From NCBI GenBank assembly GCA_002943765.1, contig PQWQ01000035.1:296001-360000 (forward strand): DNA of 64,000 nucleotides, read 5' to 3'. Positions 1-12,136 of the stretch are shown here, piece after piece. A model generated the notes under the pieces. The model was not told the DNA's origin, searched no databases, and saw nothing but the letters and a program-made list of their open reading frames with translations. This stretch comes from Psoroptes ovis (Eukaryota; Arthropoda; Arachnida; Sarcoptiformes; Psoroptidae). The position numbers and the translations under genes were made by a program. Each line of letters opens with the position of its first letter. Within the stretch, counting starts at the first letter, position 1.

Positions 1-1973
1 TAAATTTAGATTCAAATTTTCATTCAATAAAATGATGACAATACCCAAATTTTAGTTTGTCATCTTCCTGTTCAAATCGGCTTCTCGAAATCGATCTCGA
101 ATGGTCGTTTTTGTTGATTCGATTTGAATAATGATTACGAATGATGATGAATGAACATTTTAGAATGAACACAAACAAACATACAACTTTTGGAATGATT
201 AAATGTCGTCATTATCATAATCATTATGAATGTAGTTGTGTTGGCCAACATCGTCATAACAATTGTGTTGATAATGATTGTTTTTATGCGAGTGATATGA
301 ATGTATTGATTTCATCACGATTATACAAAGGTCTTGTCACATCAACAACATCATAAATTTATGAAGGATTTATTAATTTATCTTTCTTTCATTCATTTTC
401 TTTTGATTATTTATTGAGCAACTAAGAGAAATGAGAGAAAATCTATCTGTTTTTAATTTCGAATGATAATCGTCAATAAGTTAAGTTTAGTTTTTTTTAA
501 ATTTAATTCCCAAAATTAGGATTCATCATATCAATTTTCCATTATCCTTGTAGCATCATTTTTATGTTTTTCCTTGTATATGATGTTCCTCACGATGCAC
601 ATTGATGAAATATGTTCCATTCTGTACCAATCAAATGATTGGTTGATTGGTTCATTATCATCCATCTATCAATCAATTGATTAATGATTGATTGCCATAT
701 GTTAAATGCATTACGATGAATAATTTAGTTGTAATAACAACATGATCATATAAATAATACATTATCATTTGATTGAATGAGAGAATTCAGTTTGAAATTG
801 ATTTGATGACAAATAAAAAAATGGAACAGGTTGCATTTTTAAGGGAATCGACTGAATCAAAAATGAAAATGAGACCAAGATATCTCATCAAAGTCATTTG
901 TGATTCATTGAATGCACATTGCTATTCTAGATTCAATGCAAATTAAACATTTTCGTTCTAAATAGTGACATTAAATTCTGTCAGATCACAATAACTTGTT
1001 TTAACTTATGATTGCAATTCATCTTGTTGAAATAATGTGCACCAAACAAATACAAAATGAGTAAACGAAATAATATTCATATAATTAAATAGCGAAAATC
1101 GATGAATGTTGAGAAAAATTACATTTGCAGTTGTTTTGTGAAATAATTGTTATTTTCATTTTCATTATTAGTCATCGATCAAATTTTGTGGCAAAAAAAA
1201 TTGAAGCAAAAATAATAGTTAAAACTTGAATTAAGGCATAAATGCATGAACACATATATATTGGTGGTTGAACCATTCAAAAACCAAACACAAATCAAAA
1301 TAGAAACATGACTTATCTTCATTAAATTGCTAGGTATTCACTGCCTGACTATCTAAGAAAGAATGCACACAATCTAAGCGAACTTTATAATGATGATTGT
1401 TATGATTTGAATTAATGTTAATGGAATCATTCAGCACAAGCAAAGAATATTAATCTGAATTCATAATTAACGATTTGATTAATCAATTATTATTGCTTTT
1501 AATATTGTGGTTTGTCGTTTTTAAATTGAACTAATGATCACAATACGAACCTTGGTATGATTTGAACACGCACAATCATTCATTTGAAGAAAAATAATAA
1601 ATATTTATAAATGACGATTGATCAATAATACATAACTTAATTTTCCAAAACATTATTCTTATATCTTTGGAACATTGTTTTTTATTCGAAGAAAAGTAAT
1701 CCATCATGTAGAAAAATGATCAAAACAATCAATCAATTTGTTTTGGACAATTGAAGACATTGAACAGGATTTGAACAATAAATGTGCAAATTTTCACCAA
1801 ACAGGAATAATCATATTTGAAGGCCAAATAACACAGTAAAGTTTTTCATAGTATCAATTCTCTTTTAAACAGTTATTATCATTTATTAGCAAAAATATAT
1901 TATTTCCGTCGTCTAAAAATGTTCATTGAATTCATTGTACAATAGATTGGAGAAAACAAAACAAAACAACGAT
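1..1973. other. intergenic, no gene recognised
   Basis: AT-rich sequence downstream of the PRMT5 stop codon. A 71-codon frame at 141-356 is rich in His, Asn and Cys, matches nothing I recognise and is probably chance. I see no repeat array or RNA gene. The PRMT5 3' UTR and poly(A) site must lie just below 1974. Confidence 0.6.
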
Positions 1974-4121
1974 TCAATGCAAACTAATTGAATAATGTTT
2001 ACCATTTAAGTTATGTATTTTTGTTTGTATTGGATTCACAACTGTCCATTCATACCAAACATTTGAATTACTTACATTCCTGGTTATTTGCATTTCAATA
2101 TGTTGCCGTTGCTGATGATTAGTGACATTATTAATATCAACATCATCATCACCGATGACATCGAACGGTGTTTGTATTGGAAAATAGATCGGGAACCAAC
2201 TATACATGTCGGAATTTTGTGTGGAGGGCACTATCGATAAGTTAATATCGCCATATAAACAGCAATCAAAATATCCAACAAAACCATGACAAATGGTTGG
2301 TATTTTTGATCGAAACGTTAATCGTTTAGAACGGCTATTATTTCTTAGTGACGGTTCTCTATGCAATTGACCACGAAGATGTTCAAATGAAAAAACTTTT
2401 TTCGGTTTATCAATTAAATATGCATTACGTATATGCACAACATATGCATATTCGAATGGGTTTATATTGGTACGTTTATCCAATGATAGTTGAGAATATA
2501 ATTTATGTGATTGTATGGGACACAAATAAGAATTATACGATTCTGGTATGCAAATTGCGTCTTCATTCACATAATTCCAAACACCATCTAAACATTCTGG
2601 ACTTAATTCATTATCACCAAACGAGCCAAGTAATTCAGATATGATCAAATCAGCTTTTTCCGGTGCTTGCCAATTGCGCATATCACAACTAATTATTTGA
2701 ACATTACCACTTCGAATGCCTTTCTGACCACCCCATTTCAAATCTCTCAACATGTTCAATGTTATGATTGCATTTGTGTTTTTCTCAACGGCATATATTT
2801 TGATGTATTTATTTATCTTGAAAGCTGCTTTCAATGCTTTGTCCACCAACGGCCCACGACCAGCACCGACAACCATAGCTACACTTAAGTGAAAGCAATG
2901 AAAATTTAATGAAAGATTAATTCAATGATAAATAAAAACATACATTACATCCTTTTGAATGTCAAGCAATGCTTTTTCAATCGCTTTTTCATATTGTTGA
3001 TATTTGATGAGATCAGTTTCAAAGACTTCGTAAACTGATGAATCTAGATCATCTTTTAGTGGCTGCACAAACGAATCAAGTAGAATGAATGAAATGTTTG
3101 AAAATATTGAACAAATCCGATCATTACCTGTAATGGATATTGCAACAAATCTTCATAAAATTGATAAAATTTTTGTAATTCATCTACGAAAATATCTGTT
3201 TTTTGCAAATGTATCAAATATTGATTATAATATTTAATGTGTTCATGTAAATTATTTCCCTTGATCAGAATTGAAAAATTATTGGCCATTTTAAAGTTCA
3301 TTCGCCCAATAAATGATTGCATCATTTTACTGAGCACAGGATATTGCGATGAATTGGTTAAAAATATTGACGTAGGCAAAACTATGAACTTTAATGGTTC
3401 GCCTAACCATCTATCAATACGATCTTGATCATCCGATAATTCACCATTCATTTCTAATGCAATCGATATGTTTGAGTGAAATTGCATTATTTTACGAAAA
3501 TGGTTCCATTTATTCCATTCATAGTCCATTTCATTTTCTTTGTCATTCATTTTTGATGAGTTTTTACGCAATTCATTTGAAAATTTTTGATTATTTGAAA
3601 ACGATAATCTGATCGCAATTGCTAAACAATGATGATCATTTGTTTCTGAATGATGATTTAATTTTCGATTTATGATTGTGGCTATATTTTCGATCGATTC
3701 ATAATCGCTTGGACAATCGATCAAAGCATTTCGTATTCCAACATGTCCAATGAAATTCAATTCTTTTTCAAATAATTTAATATTTTTCTCTATTCGATAA
3801 TCACGCTTAGGTATTATTATGACCACTTTGGAACGATCTATTTTTATTGAATTTCTCGATTAATTCACTGGTATTATTTCGAAATGAACATACCTTTGCT
3901 GTCTAAAAATACTTCACTGAAAGGTATGAATTCTTTGCAATTCATTGGAATTAATGGTGCTGCTATGTAATCAAAACTGATTTAAGAATTTAAATTATTA
4001 TTCAGAATAATGATTTAGAACTGAATCAAATATTTGAAAAATCATACCCATAATCCTCATATTGATTTAATGTTTTCTTGATATTATCAATAAAATTACA
4101 CTGATAGCCAATGGTAACCAT
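1974..4121 (-). CDS. PRMT5: protein arginine N-methyltransferase 5
   Basis: Type II arginine methyltransferase that makes symmetric dimethylarginine on Sm proteins and histones, working with MEP50/WDR77. Five coding exons: 4048-4121, 3894-3976, 3128-3837, 2944-3062 and 1974-2883. All phases agree and give 631 aa, against about 637 in human. Visible motifs: an N-terminal TIM-barrel stretch (FDYIAAPLIP...CKEFIPF), YEVFETD, which carries the Phe linked to symmetric methylation, the SAM-binding GAGRGP, and the double-E loop SELLGSFGDNELSPECLDG. The C-terminus VWYEWTVV...H is complete. ATG at 4121 was chosen because it begins directly at the conserved region; an in-frame ATG at 4208 would add 29 residues. 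The acceptor of the last exon is AAG, chosen because it is the only one that restores frame into VAMVVGAGRGP. It lies 217 bp downstream of the MTD1-like gene on the same strand. Confidence 0.95.
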
Positions 4122-4338
4122 TTTAAATGAATAATTTAAATTATAATTCAATTCAAAAAACATGTGACTTTTGTCACGTGATTGAAAATGCAAAAATTGA
4201 AAATTCACAAACGAGATGTCGTTTTTTTAATTGGTAGCATTTATTTGAAATTGAAAATATTTGGTTTTAAAAATGAATAAAATAATAATTCAAAGATATG
4301 TATCGATTGAATAGTGTAAACCAACAAAATCGCAGACA

Positions 4339-5472
4339 TTAATTGGAACCATCTGTACGTTCATCATATGTACGATATTTGAACAAGCGTAATAGATTGC
4401 GTTGTAACATGATGGTCGTTACTTTACCGGTTGTAGGCACAAATATTTTAGCTTTCGATTTGATTTCATCGTCAAAATTTTTAGCACAAGCAAAATTGAC
4501 AGCAATCACACCATCTATGTGAAAGTAAAATGAATATAATATGTAATAGTAATGTCTAAGAACATGGTTAAAAAAAGCTAAAATAACCTTTTAAAAGTTG
4601 AATAGGCACACGATAATTTGGGCTTGGTACACCAGTGATGACAATATCGGAAATGGGTAAAATATCTTCTAATTTAAGATCAGTATCTTCTACTTTATAT
4701 TTATTCAATTCCAATGCTGGTCCACGATGAAATATTAATATATCGTTGATGTCCACTGAATAAACTTTTGCGCCATCATTAGCTAATAATGCAGCTAATG
4801 GTCGGCCAACAACTTCACTACGATTTATGACTGTAATTGTTTTTCCTTGTAACTGATTTCCATAAGGTAAATCTTTATTGTAAACATTACAATGTTCTAA
4901 GACCTATTTATGTATTTTGGGCATGAAATTTGATCGAAAAATAGAGAAATAGCCACATACTTTAAGAACAGCCAACGGTGTGCATGGTATGATCGATTTG
5001 AAATCTTTACGTCCATGTATGTGACGTATATTGCGATACATATTGAAACGATACATATGACATAATCCTTCAACATCTTTGAATGGATTAACACAATTCT
5101 GTAAGTATTGATCATGTCCGCCACCGAACACTGGATAATAGACTAATATGCCATGAATAGTATCGTCATCATTGGCATCAATGATTGCGTCCTCTAATTC
5201 TTCACGTCCAATTTTGCGTAATTCAAATGTGATGCCTGCCCGTGCACAAATTTTCTTGGTTGATTCTGCATATTGTTCAGCAGCTGGATCATTATTAGCC
5301 AAAAAGCTGACTAATTTAACTTCTCTGTTGAATTGTTTGATTTGTGCAGACACCTCTTCACTGTCAGTCAAAAAAGGCAGTCAGTATTAATATCAAATTG
5401 GAAAAATCTCCAATACACGACTTACATAAATTTTTCAGCTATTTTTGCTCCAGATATTGTTTGACAATCCAT
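4339..5472 (-). CDS. MTD1: NAD-dependent methylenetetrahydrofolate dehydrogenase, MTD1 type
   Basis: Monofunctional oxidation of 5,10-methylene-THF to 5,10-methenyl-THF in one-carbon metabolism. Four exons: 5426-5472, 4961-5360, 4588-4903 and 4339-4514, giving 312 aa. That is close to yeast Mtd1p (about 320 aa). Matching blocks run the full length: FLANNDPAAEQYA, GILVYYPVFGG...DQYLQN, KDVEGLCH, SIIPCTPLAVLKV, the nucleotide-binding INRSEVVGRPLAALLANDGA, DIVITGVPSPNYRVP, VNFACAKNF and TGKVTTMMLQRNLLRL. The animal FolD/MTHFD2 signature PGGVGPMT is absent. Start ATG 5472 gives MDCQTISGAKIAEKF, which aligns with the yeast N-terminus. Introns and AT-rich codons show it is a resident nuclear gene and not contamination. 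Assignment to the MTD1 family is firm; the evolutionary origin is open. Confidence 0.92.
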
Positions 5473-6687
5473 GATATGATTGTTATTATTGAATGAATGA
5501 ATGAATATTTATTGTTCAATTAGGAAAACTCTAAACAAAATAAACTAATTACAATCAAATGTATATTTTGAGATGACACAATTACACTGCTGATTGCTGA
5601 GTATTCAAAAAGTATTGTAAAACTATGATTTCTTGCAAAGTATCAGTGTTTTTCGTAGAAAAATTTCAAAATTTCACACATAAAATTGATAGGAAACGGT
5701 ACTGCAATTTTACTAGAATGATGAGACATGAAATTTAAAATTTAAAATCCAGTTCCATTAATGCTTATAAATATTAGTCGATTAAAAATGAATGTTTGAA
5801 TGCATTGATTTGGCTTGAAAATTGATTTATGTTTCTCTAACACAAAATTTAGTGATTATCAATATTTTGATAGTTTTGCACTACGACTATCGTACGAGGT
5901 CCGCTTAACAAAAATTGATTTCCATTCACCAGAGTCGGTTATGTGTTTCTAAAAACGTATTGATACTTTGATAGCTTCAAAATGCTTTATGTTGGCTGTG
6001 TTATCGATGCTGAATGATAATGGTGAAATCATTTTTGAAATAAGATATATCAAAGAAAAAAATCTGGAAATACAACATTTTTATTTCGAATCATTATTTT
6101 TCTGGTGACAAGATGCTTACTGATGATGGTTCAGATTTCGTTCTAATTTAGTGATCACCAAATTCTATGAAATGAATATCAAAAATTCAAATTTTCCCAT
6201 TGCGTTTGCTTTCTGATTAGATTCGCGCGTCCGATTGAATGCTGAACTAATATGAATCATTTTTTAGATTTAATTTTCAGTGGTGCATTGCACTTGATTG
6301 AATATATATCGAACCATATGAAATAAAACAAAAATAATATGATATGTGCACATTTGCACACATTTGTGACTTTTAGTGGCCAAACAAAACGATCACAGAA
6401 ATAATGATCAACAAATCAATAATAATCATATGTTCAAACACTTTAAATTCATTGAAATGGTGGATATAATGTGTTTAATAATATTCTCAGACGACAAATT
6501 TGGAAAAAATGAAAATATTTATTTGAAAAAATAAATGAGATGATCAATGGTGTGATGACATGATCATCGTATCAACCAGTAGGAAAAAAGCAGCATACGA
6601 ATTGTCCAAATTTAGCAAAATTATATTCAGTCTGGAATTGATAAACTGATGTGTGCTTGTGATGCATCAAATAGATGATAATATTCT
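5473..6687. other. intergenic, no gene recognised
   Basis: Upstream region of the MTD1-like gene (minus) and 3' side of the ion-channel gene (minus). AT-rich, with no reading frame of interest and no array. Confidence 0.6.
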
Positions 6688-7190
6688 TCATAGATTTGTC
6701 CAAAATATCAGATTACAAATCATAAATGTTAATGGAAATATCAAACGACATTTACGATCAATCGATTCGGCTATTTCTTGTGGTGTATCTTTCATTATCA
6801 AAGGTGCGATTCGGTCCAAATTAGTATTAGAACTTGAGTTTTGATTATTATCATTGTTCACTTGTAGTGCTGATTCTAAAATTGATTGTTGATTTCGATT
6901 CTCAAATAATTGTCGAAGCTGTTGTTGTTGTTGTGGTAAAATTGTTAGATTTGGACAACCATAGCTAAATCTGCGTTTAAATCGTTGATCCTGATCATTT
7001 GCAATTTGATTTGTTTTTTTTTTCATTTTAGAAAATGAAATGAAATGATTGTATGAAATTCGAGAAACGATTAATGTTTTGTAAAATTTTATCAGATCAT
7101 TTCAATATTTACCTTAATGATTGGCATGAGGTTATTAGTTTGGCGATTTGTTATGTTATTTTGTTTATCTTGATCATCATTATAATTGTC

Positions 7191-7228
<38 letters not shown>

Positions 7229-8533
7229 CCATGGGCAGTGAAAATGATGCAACACTCAGACTACGTTTGATTTGCTTACGAAATTTTAATTTGTTTCGTT
7301 CTTCACGATAAACATAGCAAACTATTACGTATTCGATTAATGCAAAAAATATCCATACTTAAATAATTGATGCAAGTAAATAACGGAAGTATTAATGAAA
7401 ATAATGTCCGAATGATTAGATCATTATCATTATGTGAAAATACATGTAATGTTTACTTACAAATACATCCAATGAACCAAACATCGATTGCATTCAAATA
7501 TTGTACTTTTGATGATTTGGCTTGTTTAGAAACAGTCACTAATGCTAACATTGTCGTCACACAAATCGAAACACGTGCTGCGACTGCTTGTATGTCGATC
7601 CAAAATGATATCCATGATGTGACCAGAATTAATGACGATGGTAGAAATATTTTAAGGATAGAATGTAAATATTGTTGTTCAAATTTTAATTCAATCATTA
7701 ACATGCTGAATGATTGATTATTGATCATTTGTTTTTGTTCATATAATTCATAATCACTCAAAGATTGTCCAATCGTTTGTAAATTATTTATATTTTCAAT
7801 TAATTTGACATTATCATACCATTTTAATTGTAATTTATCATTTGTCAAATCAGACGATGTTATATTGATTAAACATGTTTGATTATCGAACAAATTCTTT
7901 TCATCATCCATCAAACAAATAATATTCAAATTGGTTCTGTTGATGATTATAATCATAATTATAATTGATTTATGTATTGATCGAAAAAAACTTGCCTGTA
8001 ACGAATCAATATTCGACCATTGCAATCGATTTGAAAATATATTAATCTCGATGACTGAATCGATTCGAATATATTGACATCTTTCGAACGGGATATGTGC
8101 AGATTGGGCTTCCAAATTTCATTAATCAAATATTTTGAGCCAGTTATTACTTCACATTGTTGGCAATTGAAATTTAGTCTCAAATCAGTCCATTTGAGTT
8201 CAAATATTGCCTGCAATCGGAGCAACGATTCCAAATCATTATATGAAACAATTGGATCTATGATCATATTGACTGATACATTCACTGTGGTATCTTTGAA
8301 TTGAATGGGTAAAAATCAAACTGAAATGAATACATTGTTCAAATAAATAATGGCCATTTACCTGGTTCAATCCATTTGTTATAATGATTCGGATCAATTT
8401 TCAAAAAGCCATTTATCAAATAAATATTTTTGTTATTATTTATTGTTGTCCGATTCAAAGTGGATGCATCATTCATAGATAGTATCGTTAAACCGATGAT
8501 CATGATTGAATAATGATTCAGTGAATTAATCAT
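6688..8533 (-). CDS. Cys-loop ligand-gated ion channel subunit (anion-channel type)
   Basis: Pentameric neurotransmitter-gated channel subunit at the plasma membrane, most like GABA/glycine/pHCl-type chloride channels. Five exons: 8362-8533, 7996-8293, 7461-7936, 7113-7357 and 6688-6990, giving 497 aa. In order: a signal-like N-terminus (MINSLNHYSIMIIGLTIL), a ligand-binding domain with LRLQAIFELKWTDLRL and EIWKPNLHI, a Cys loop C-x13-C at about residues 164-178, M1 (IFLPSSLILVTSWISFWI), M2 (ARVSICVTTMLALVTV), M3 (LWIFFALIEYVIVCYVY), a loop with a poly-Asn run, and M4 (FPLTFMICNLIFWTNL) at the extreme C-terminus. The second intron uses a GC donor. The M1-M2 filter reads AAR, not PAR. The ligand cannot be told. 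The start codon is inferred from the signal sequence. Confidence 0.87.
7197..7230. repeat. (TTA)n trinucleotide run in channel exon 4
   Basis: About ten TTA/ATT units in a row. Read on the minus strand in frame they encode consecutive Asn codons in the M3-M4 cytoplasmic loop of the ion channel, a region that tolerates length changes. Confidence 0.85.
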
Positions 8534-10399
8534 TTTCTCTGCAAAAAAAATATTAATATTCAAATCAATGATGAATGAATGATTCAACGATAACTGTTTT
8601 AAATGATCAAAACGTTTTAAATTAATGACATTTTCATGACACTTATGATCATGAGATGTTATTGTCGATAAGATGGTTGTAATTAGTGAATATAAAATTG
8701 GATGGATTAAGCATTTTTCAAAATATATCCACCCATTCATCCCACTAAAATGCATTGAATTTCCGATTCTTTTAGATTGGATTTGAATTGGAAATTGATA
8801 AGATAAATGAATGTGTGGATTAACAATGACCTCATCAATCAAATTGTTATTAACCGATTAAATAAAATTTTCCTTTTCAAATATTTCATTTGAATGAAAT
8901 AAACTATTGTCAAACATTTCTTGTTATTAGCATTATTAAGGCGTTTCTGGCCGAATTTTTTCGATATTTTGATTTATTATCATATGAACTAAGCAAAACT
9001 TTTTCCTATAGACTTTAATGTGAATATGATTAATTATTTTCCCATAATTAACAATGCTGCTTGAATAGTTTTATCAATAAACTTGAATCAATATTTGAAG
9101 CCTATTAAACAATAAACAAGTACCTTTACCATTTTTCTAGTATTTGATTGGCGTTTTTAATTTTGTTGAATTTTGACCCATTTGAATGAAATAAGCAGAT
9201 AGCGAGTACTGATAAATAATAGAGTGCAGTCAATTTGGTACAATAATCTTGAAATTATTGAATAAGTAATTAAAAAATGTATGAATAGATTTTATTAATA
9301 GAAAAAATAATAAAACTTTGATTATTGGATGGTAAACAATGCATTAATGAATGATAATTTGATGGTCAATCAACCATATTTCGAATAAATCTTATAACAA
9401 TGAACAATCAAACAATTCAACAAATGAAACATAGCAAAACAAAGACGAAAATCAATCAAACATGAAATGGTGAATTTCTATTTATATATTTTTTGATAAG
9501 AATCCAATCAGATATTTGATTGGCCATAAAATTATTATTTTTCCTCATGTCAATCAACGGGAAAAATTTGAATTTAAATTTCACCTCAAAATGAATGAAT
9601 GAAACTAATTTCATTCAATCTTTATTTATTTTCATGATAATAAGATTGAATCAAATAATAAGTGATGGCATATTTTTTATAACAATCAACAAACATTTGA
9701 TGAGAATTTGTTTAAACCATTCAAAGATGTGCACGAAAATGTGGAGCAAATCTAAATTTAGCTCCAAATAATTTAAATCATCTTTATTTCGAATCGTTTC
9801 AATTGTTCATACTTTTTCAAGTTTGATTTGATTCATACCAGAGTGTTTGAAATAAGAATGAATCAAAATTTAATCGCTTTCAAATACATTAAAGCACTTT
9901 GATCCGAAAATGGCTGAATTATTTGCCATCAAACAAAAAATGATCAAAGATTAATTTGGCCAGAATCATGAATTTATTGTACAAATAGAAATTAATTTAT
10001 TTCAATGAAAATTGATAGATTAATTCAATTAGCAATGTTTTTATAATGTGGCACTTGCAGTGTTAATTGAGAAAAATGATTGATTTTGAATTAGATAAAA
10101 CTAAAAATTATCTAAGAATTTTGATGATGAATTGGCTATGAATGATATTAATTATAAATGATAATAACAGATGATTATTTGAAAATATTAATGCTTCAAC
10201 TATGAATAAACGCATTTAAGATGTTTGAAACATTAATTAATCATTATCAAGAGTCGATTGTATTCATTGATCCATGCTGGCTTACAGTCTAATTGATGAT
10301 TATTAATTTGAATCGAATTAAATCAAAGTTTTAAAGTTGTTGCTTGATCGTATTTCCCGGTCAGGAATGATTGATTGAAATTATGATTGATTTTGGACA
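8534..10399. other. intergenic, no gene recognised
   Basis: Upstream of the ion-channel gene and 3' side of the Gly-rich secreted gene. The frame upstream of 8533 is open to 8842 but shows no family similarity and is most simply 5' UTR or non-coding. The rest is AT-rich with no supported feature. Confidence 0.55.
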
Positions 10400-11035
10400 T
10401 TATTTAGCTTTACTTTTAGCATATTGTGCACCACCATTACCACCGCCGCCAAAACCGCCACTTTTGCCTTGTAAACCGGAGCCAGGACGGCCACCTCTGT
10501 TATCACCTTTATGAACAACAGTATGAACTTCTTCGATGACTGGTCGAATTTCCTGTGTTACACGTCTATATGGCTGGATGATTTCACGCACTTCTTGGAT
10601 TACTGGTTTAACGACCTCATGCACTACACGATGCGGTTCATCTTGAAAGCTAGCATGTTCGACAGGTGCCATAGCACCAGCAGCATGGCTTTGTTGAACA
10701 TTCAAACGACTTGATGCTGTGCGAAAGTGTACTTGCACTGGTAATTGATCAGGTGATACTTCAATCACTTGTGGTTGTTCCAATCCGCCTAATGATCCAC
10801 CACCATATGATTTTTGATCACCTCCTCCACCACCATAATTACTGAAAGATGACGATGATGATCCGAAATTAGAATAATCGCTATTGGTGTATGCATTGCT
10901 ATTTACAATGAATGCCATACAAATGAAAGTGATCTATATTCAAAATTAAAAATTGTTGACAAATTAATATAATTACTAAAATTAATACTCAAACAAATAA
11001 CACAATCAGTCAATGTAATTAACCTGTTTAAACAT
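10400..11035 (-). CDS. secreted Gly-rich cuticle-like protein
   Basis: Two exons: 11024-11035 (MFKQ only) and 10400-10933, giving 181 aa. Joining them makes a clear signal peptide, MFKQITFICMAFIVNSNA. The mature part starts with a Ser/Gly stretch, then a conserved central block (PVQVHFRTASSRLNV, DEPHRVVHEV, KPVIQEVREIIQPYRRVTQ, IRPVIEEVHTVV), then a Gly/Arg tail ending in KSKAK. From memory the central block resembles a family of arthropod secreted or cuticular proteins, but I cannot name the family and its function is unknown. The KP/RPVIxEV periodicity suggests an extended beta or coiled repeat. A TATA box lies about 110 bp upstream. A structural role in cuticle or secretion is inferred. 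Confidence 0.75.
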
Positions 11036-11142
11036 TTTCGATTGATTTTTATGTCTTACAATCAACAAGTATCAACAAGCAACAACGAAAATATTGATGG
11101 AATAATTTTGAATGAAATAATCAAAACAAAGTCCTTTCAGCA

Positions 11143-11152
11143 TTTATATATG
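11143..11152 (-). promoter_or_regulatory. TATA box of the Gly-rich gene
   Basis: On the minus strand this reads ATATATAAAT inside CCATATATAAATGC, about 110 bp upstream of the start codon at 11035. Position and sequence fit a core promoter. The transcription start itself is not visible. Confidence 0.6.
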
Positions 11153-12136
11153 GCCAAAAATGCAGTTCACAACAATCTCCAATATTGCCACTTTGAACCA
11201 AAAATATATGAATGAGAGATGATCGTCATTAGTGATAAATACAATGATTATTTTAGTGAATGAGAGAAACCAAAATCAAAATGGAATCATTTGAATGATA
11301 AAAGAGTCAACATTTATCATAAATATATGGGATTGGTCCATTTCGTTGGTGCTATCGGTATTCATTCATCTTTTTGCAATTTCGTTGATCCAAAATAGAA
11401 TGAATACGAATGTAAATTTATGCAAACACTGATACACACCTTTGATTTGATGATGGAACATTCACATTTAGGCTATAAATTTCCATGAAAAAACATTCAT
11501 TTTTTACTTATTCGTACAATGATTGCTTGTTTTTATTATTCGTTGATTGGGTCAACAAAATTATTATCAAAATCTCTAATCTTTGATCGAGTTATGACTG
11601 GAAACTTGTTATTTATTATCCATAAATGATCAATGGTCAAAGAGAATATGTCATAGATTTACTTGAAATGAAGAGAGAAATTTCTTATGATTCATGAGAG
11701 AAACAGATAAAACCATCTGAAACCATTTTCCATTGAATGACCGGTCGAAATATGGTCAAAAACACATAAAAATCAACATTTTTAATTCGGAATAAATGCA
11801 ACAATAAATTTATTATTAAATCATTGTTTTAATATTAAACATTTTCAAACAATAATCATGATCATATTAATTTGCATATCGGAATAATTGGAATGATTTG
11901 TGTTAAGCATTTAATAATAATGATTAAAGTTTGCTGGTCTTGGTGATGATATTCACAGTTCTGGCACATTTTATTTTTCATTCAGTATGGATTATGATAC
12001 TTATTCAGATAGTGCATCATTCATTGTGCTTAATAAAAATGGATGCATGCAATTTGATTAATGCAGGCGTTCGTGCATTTAATTTAAAATGTTTTATTTT
12101 GAATGAAAAGTGATCTGTCGCATCCAGAAATGGTAA
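11153..12136. other. intergenic, no gene recognised
   Basis: AT-rich spacer between the promoter of the Gly-rich gene and the 3' end of the chemoreceptor-like gene. No supported feature. Confidence 0.55.

Noticed and set aside
141..356. 71-codon plus-strand frame rich in His and Cys
   Set aside because: No signal peptide, no regular Cys pattern, no recognisable family and typical chance length for this base composition.
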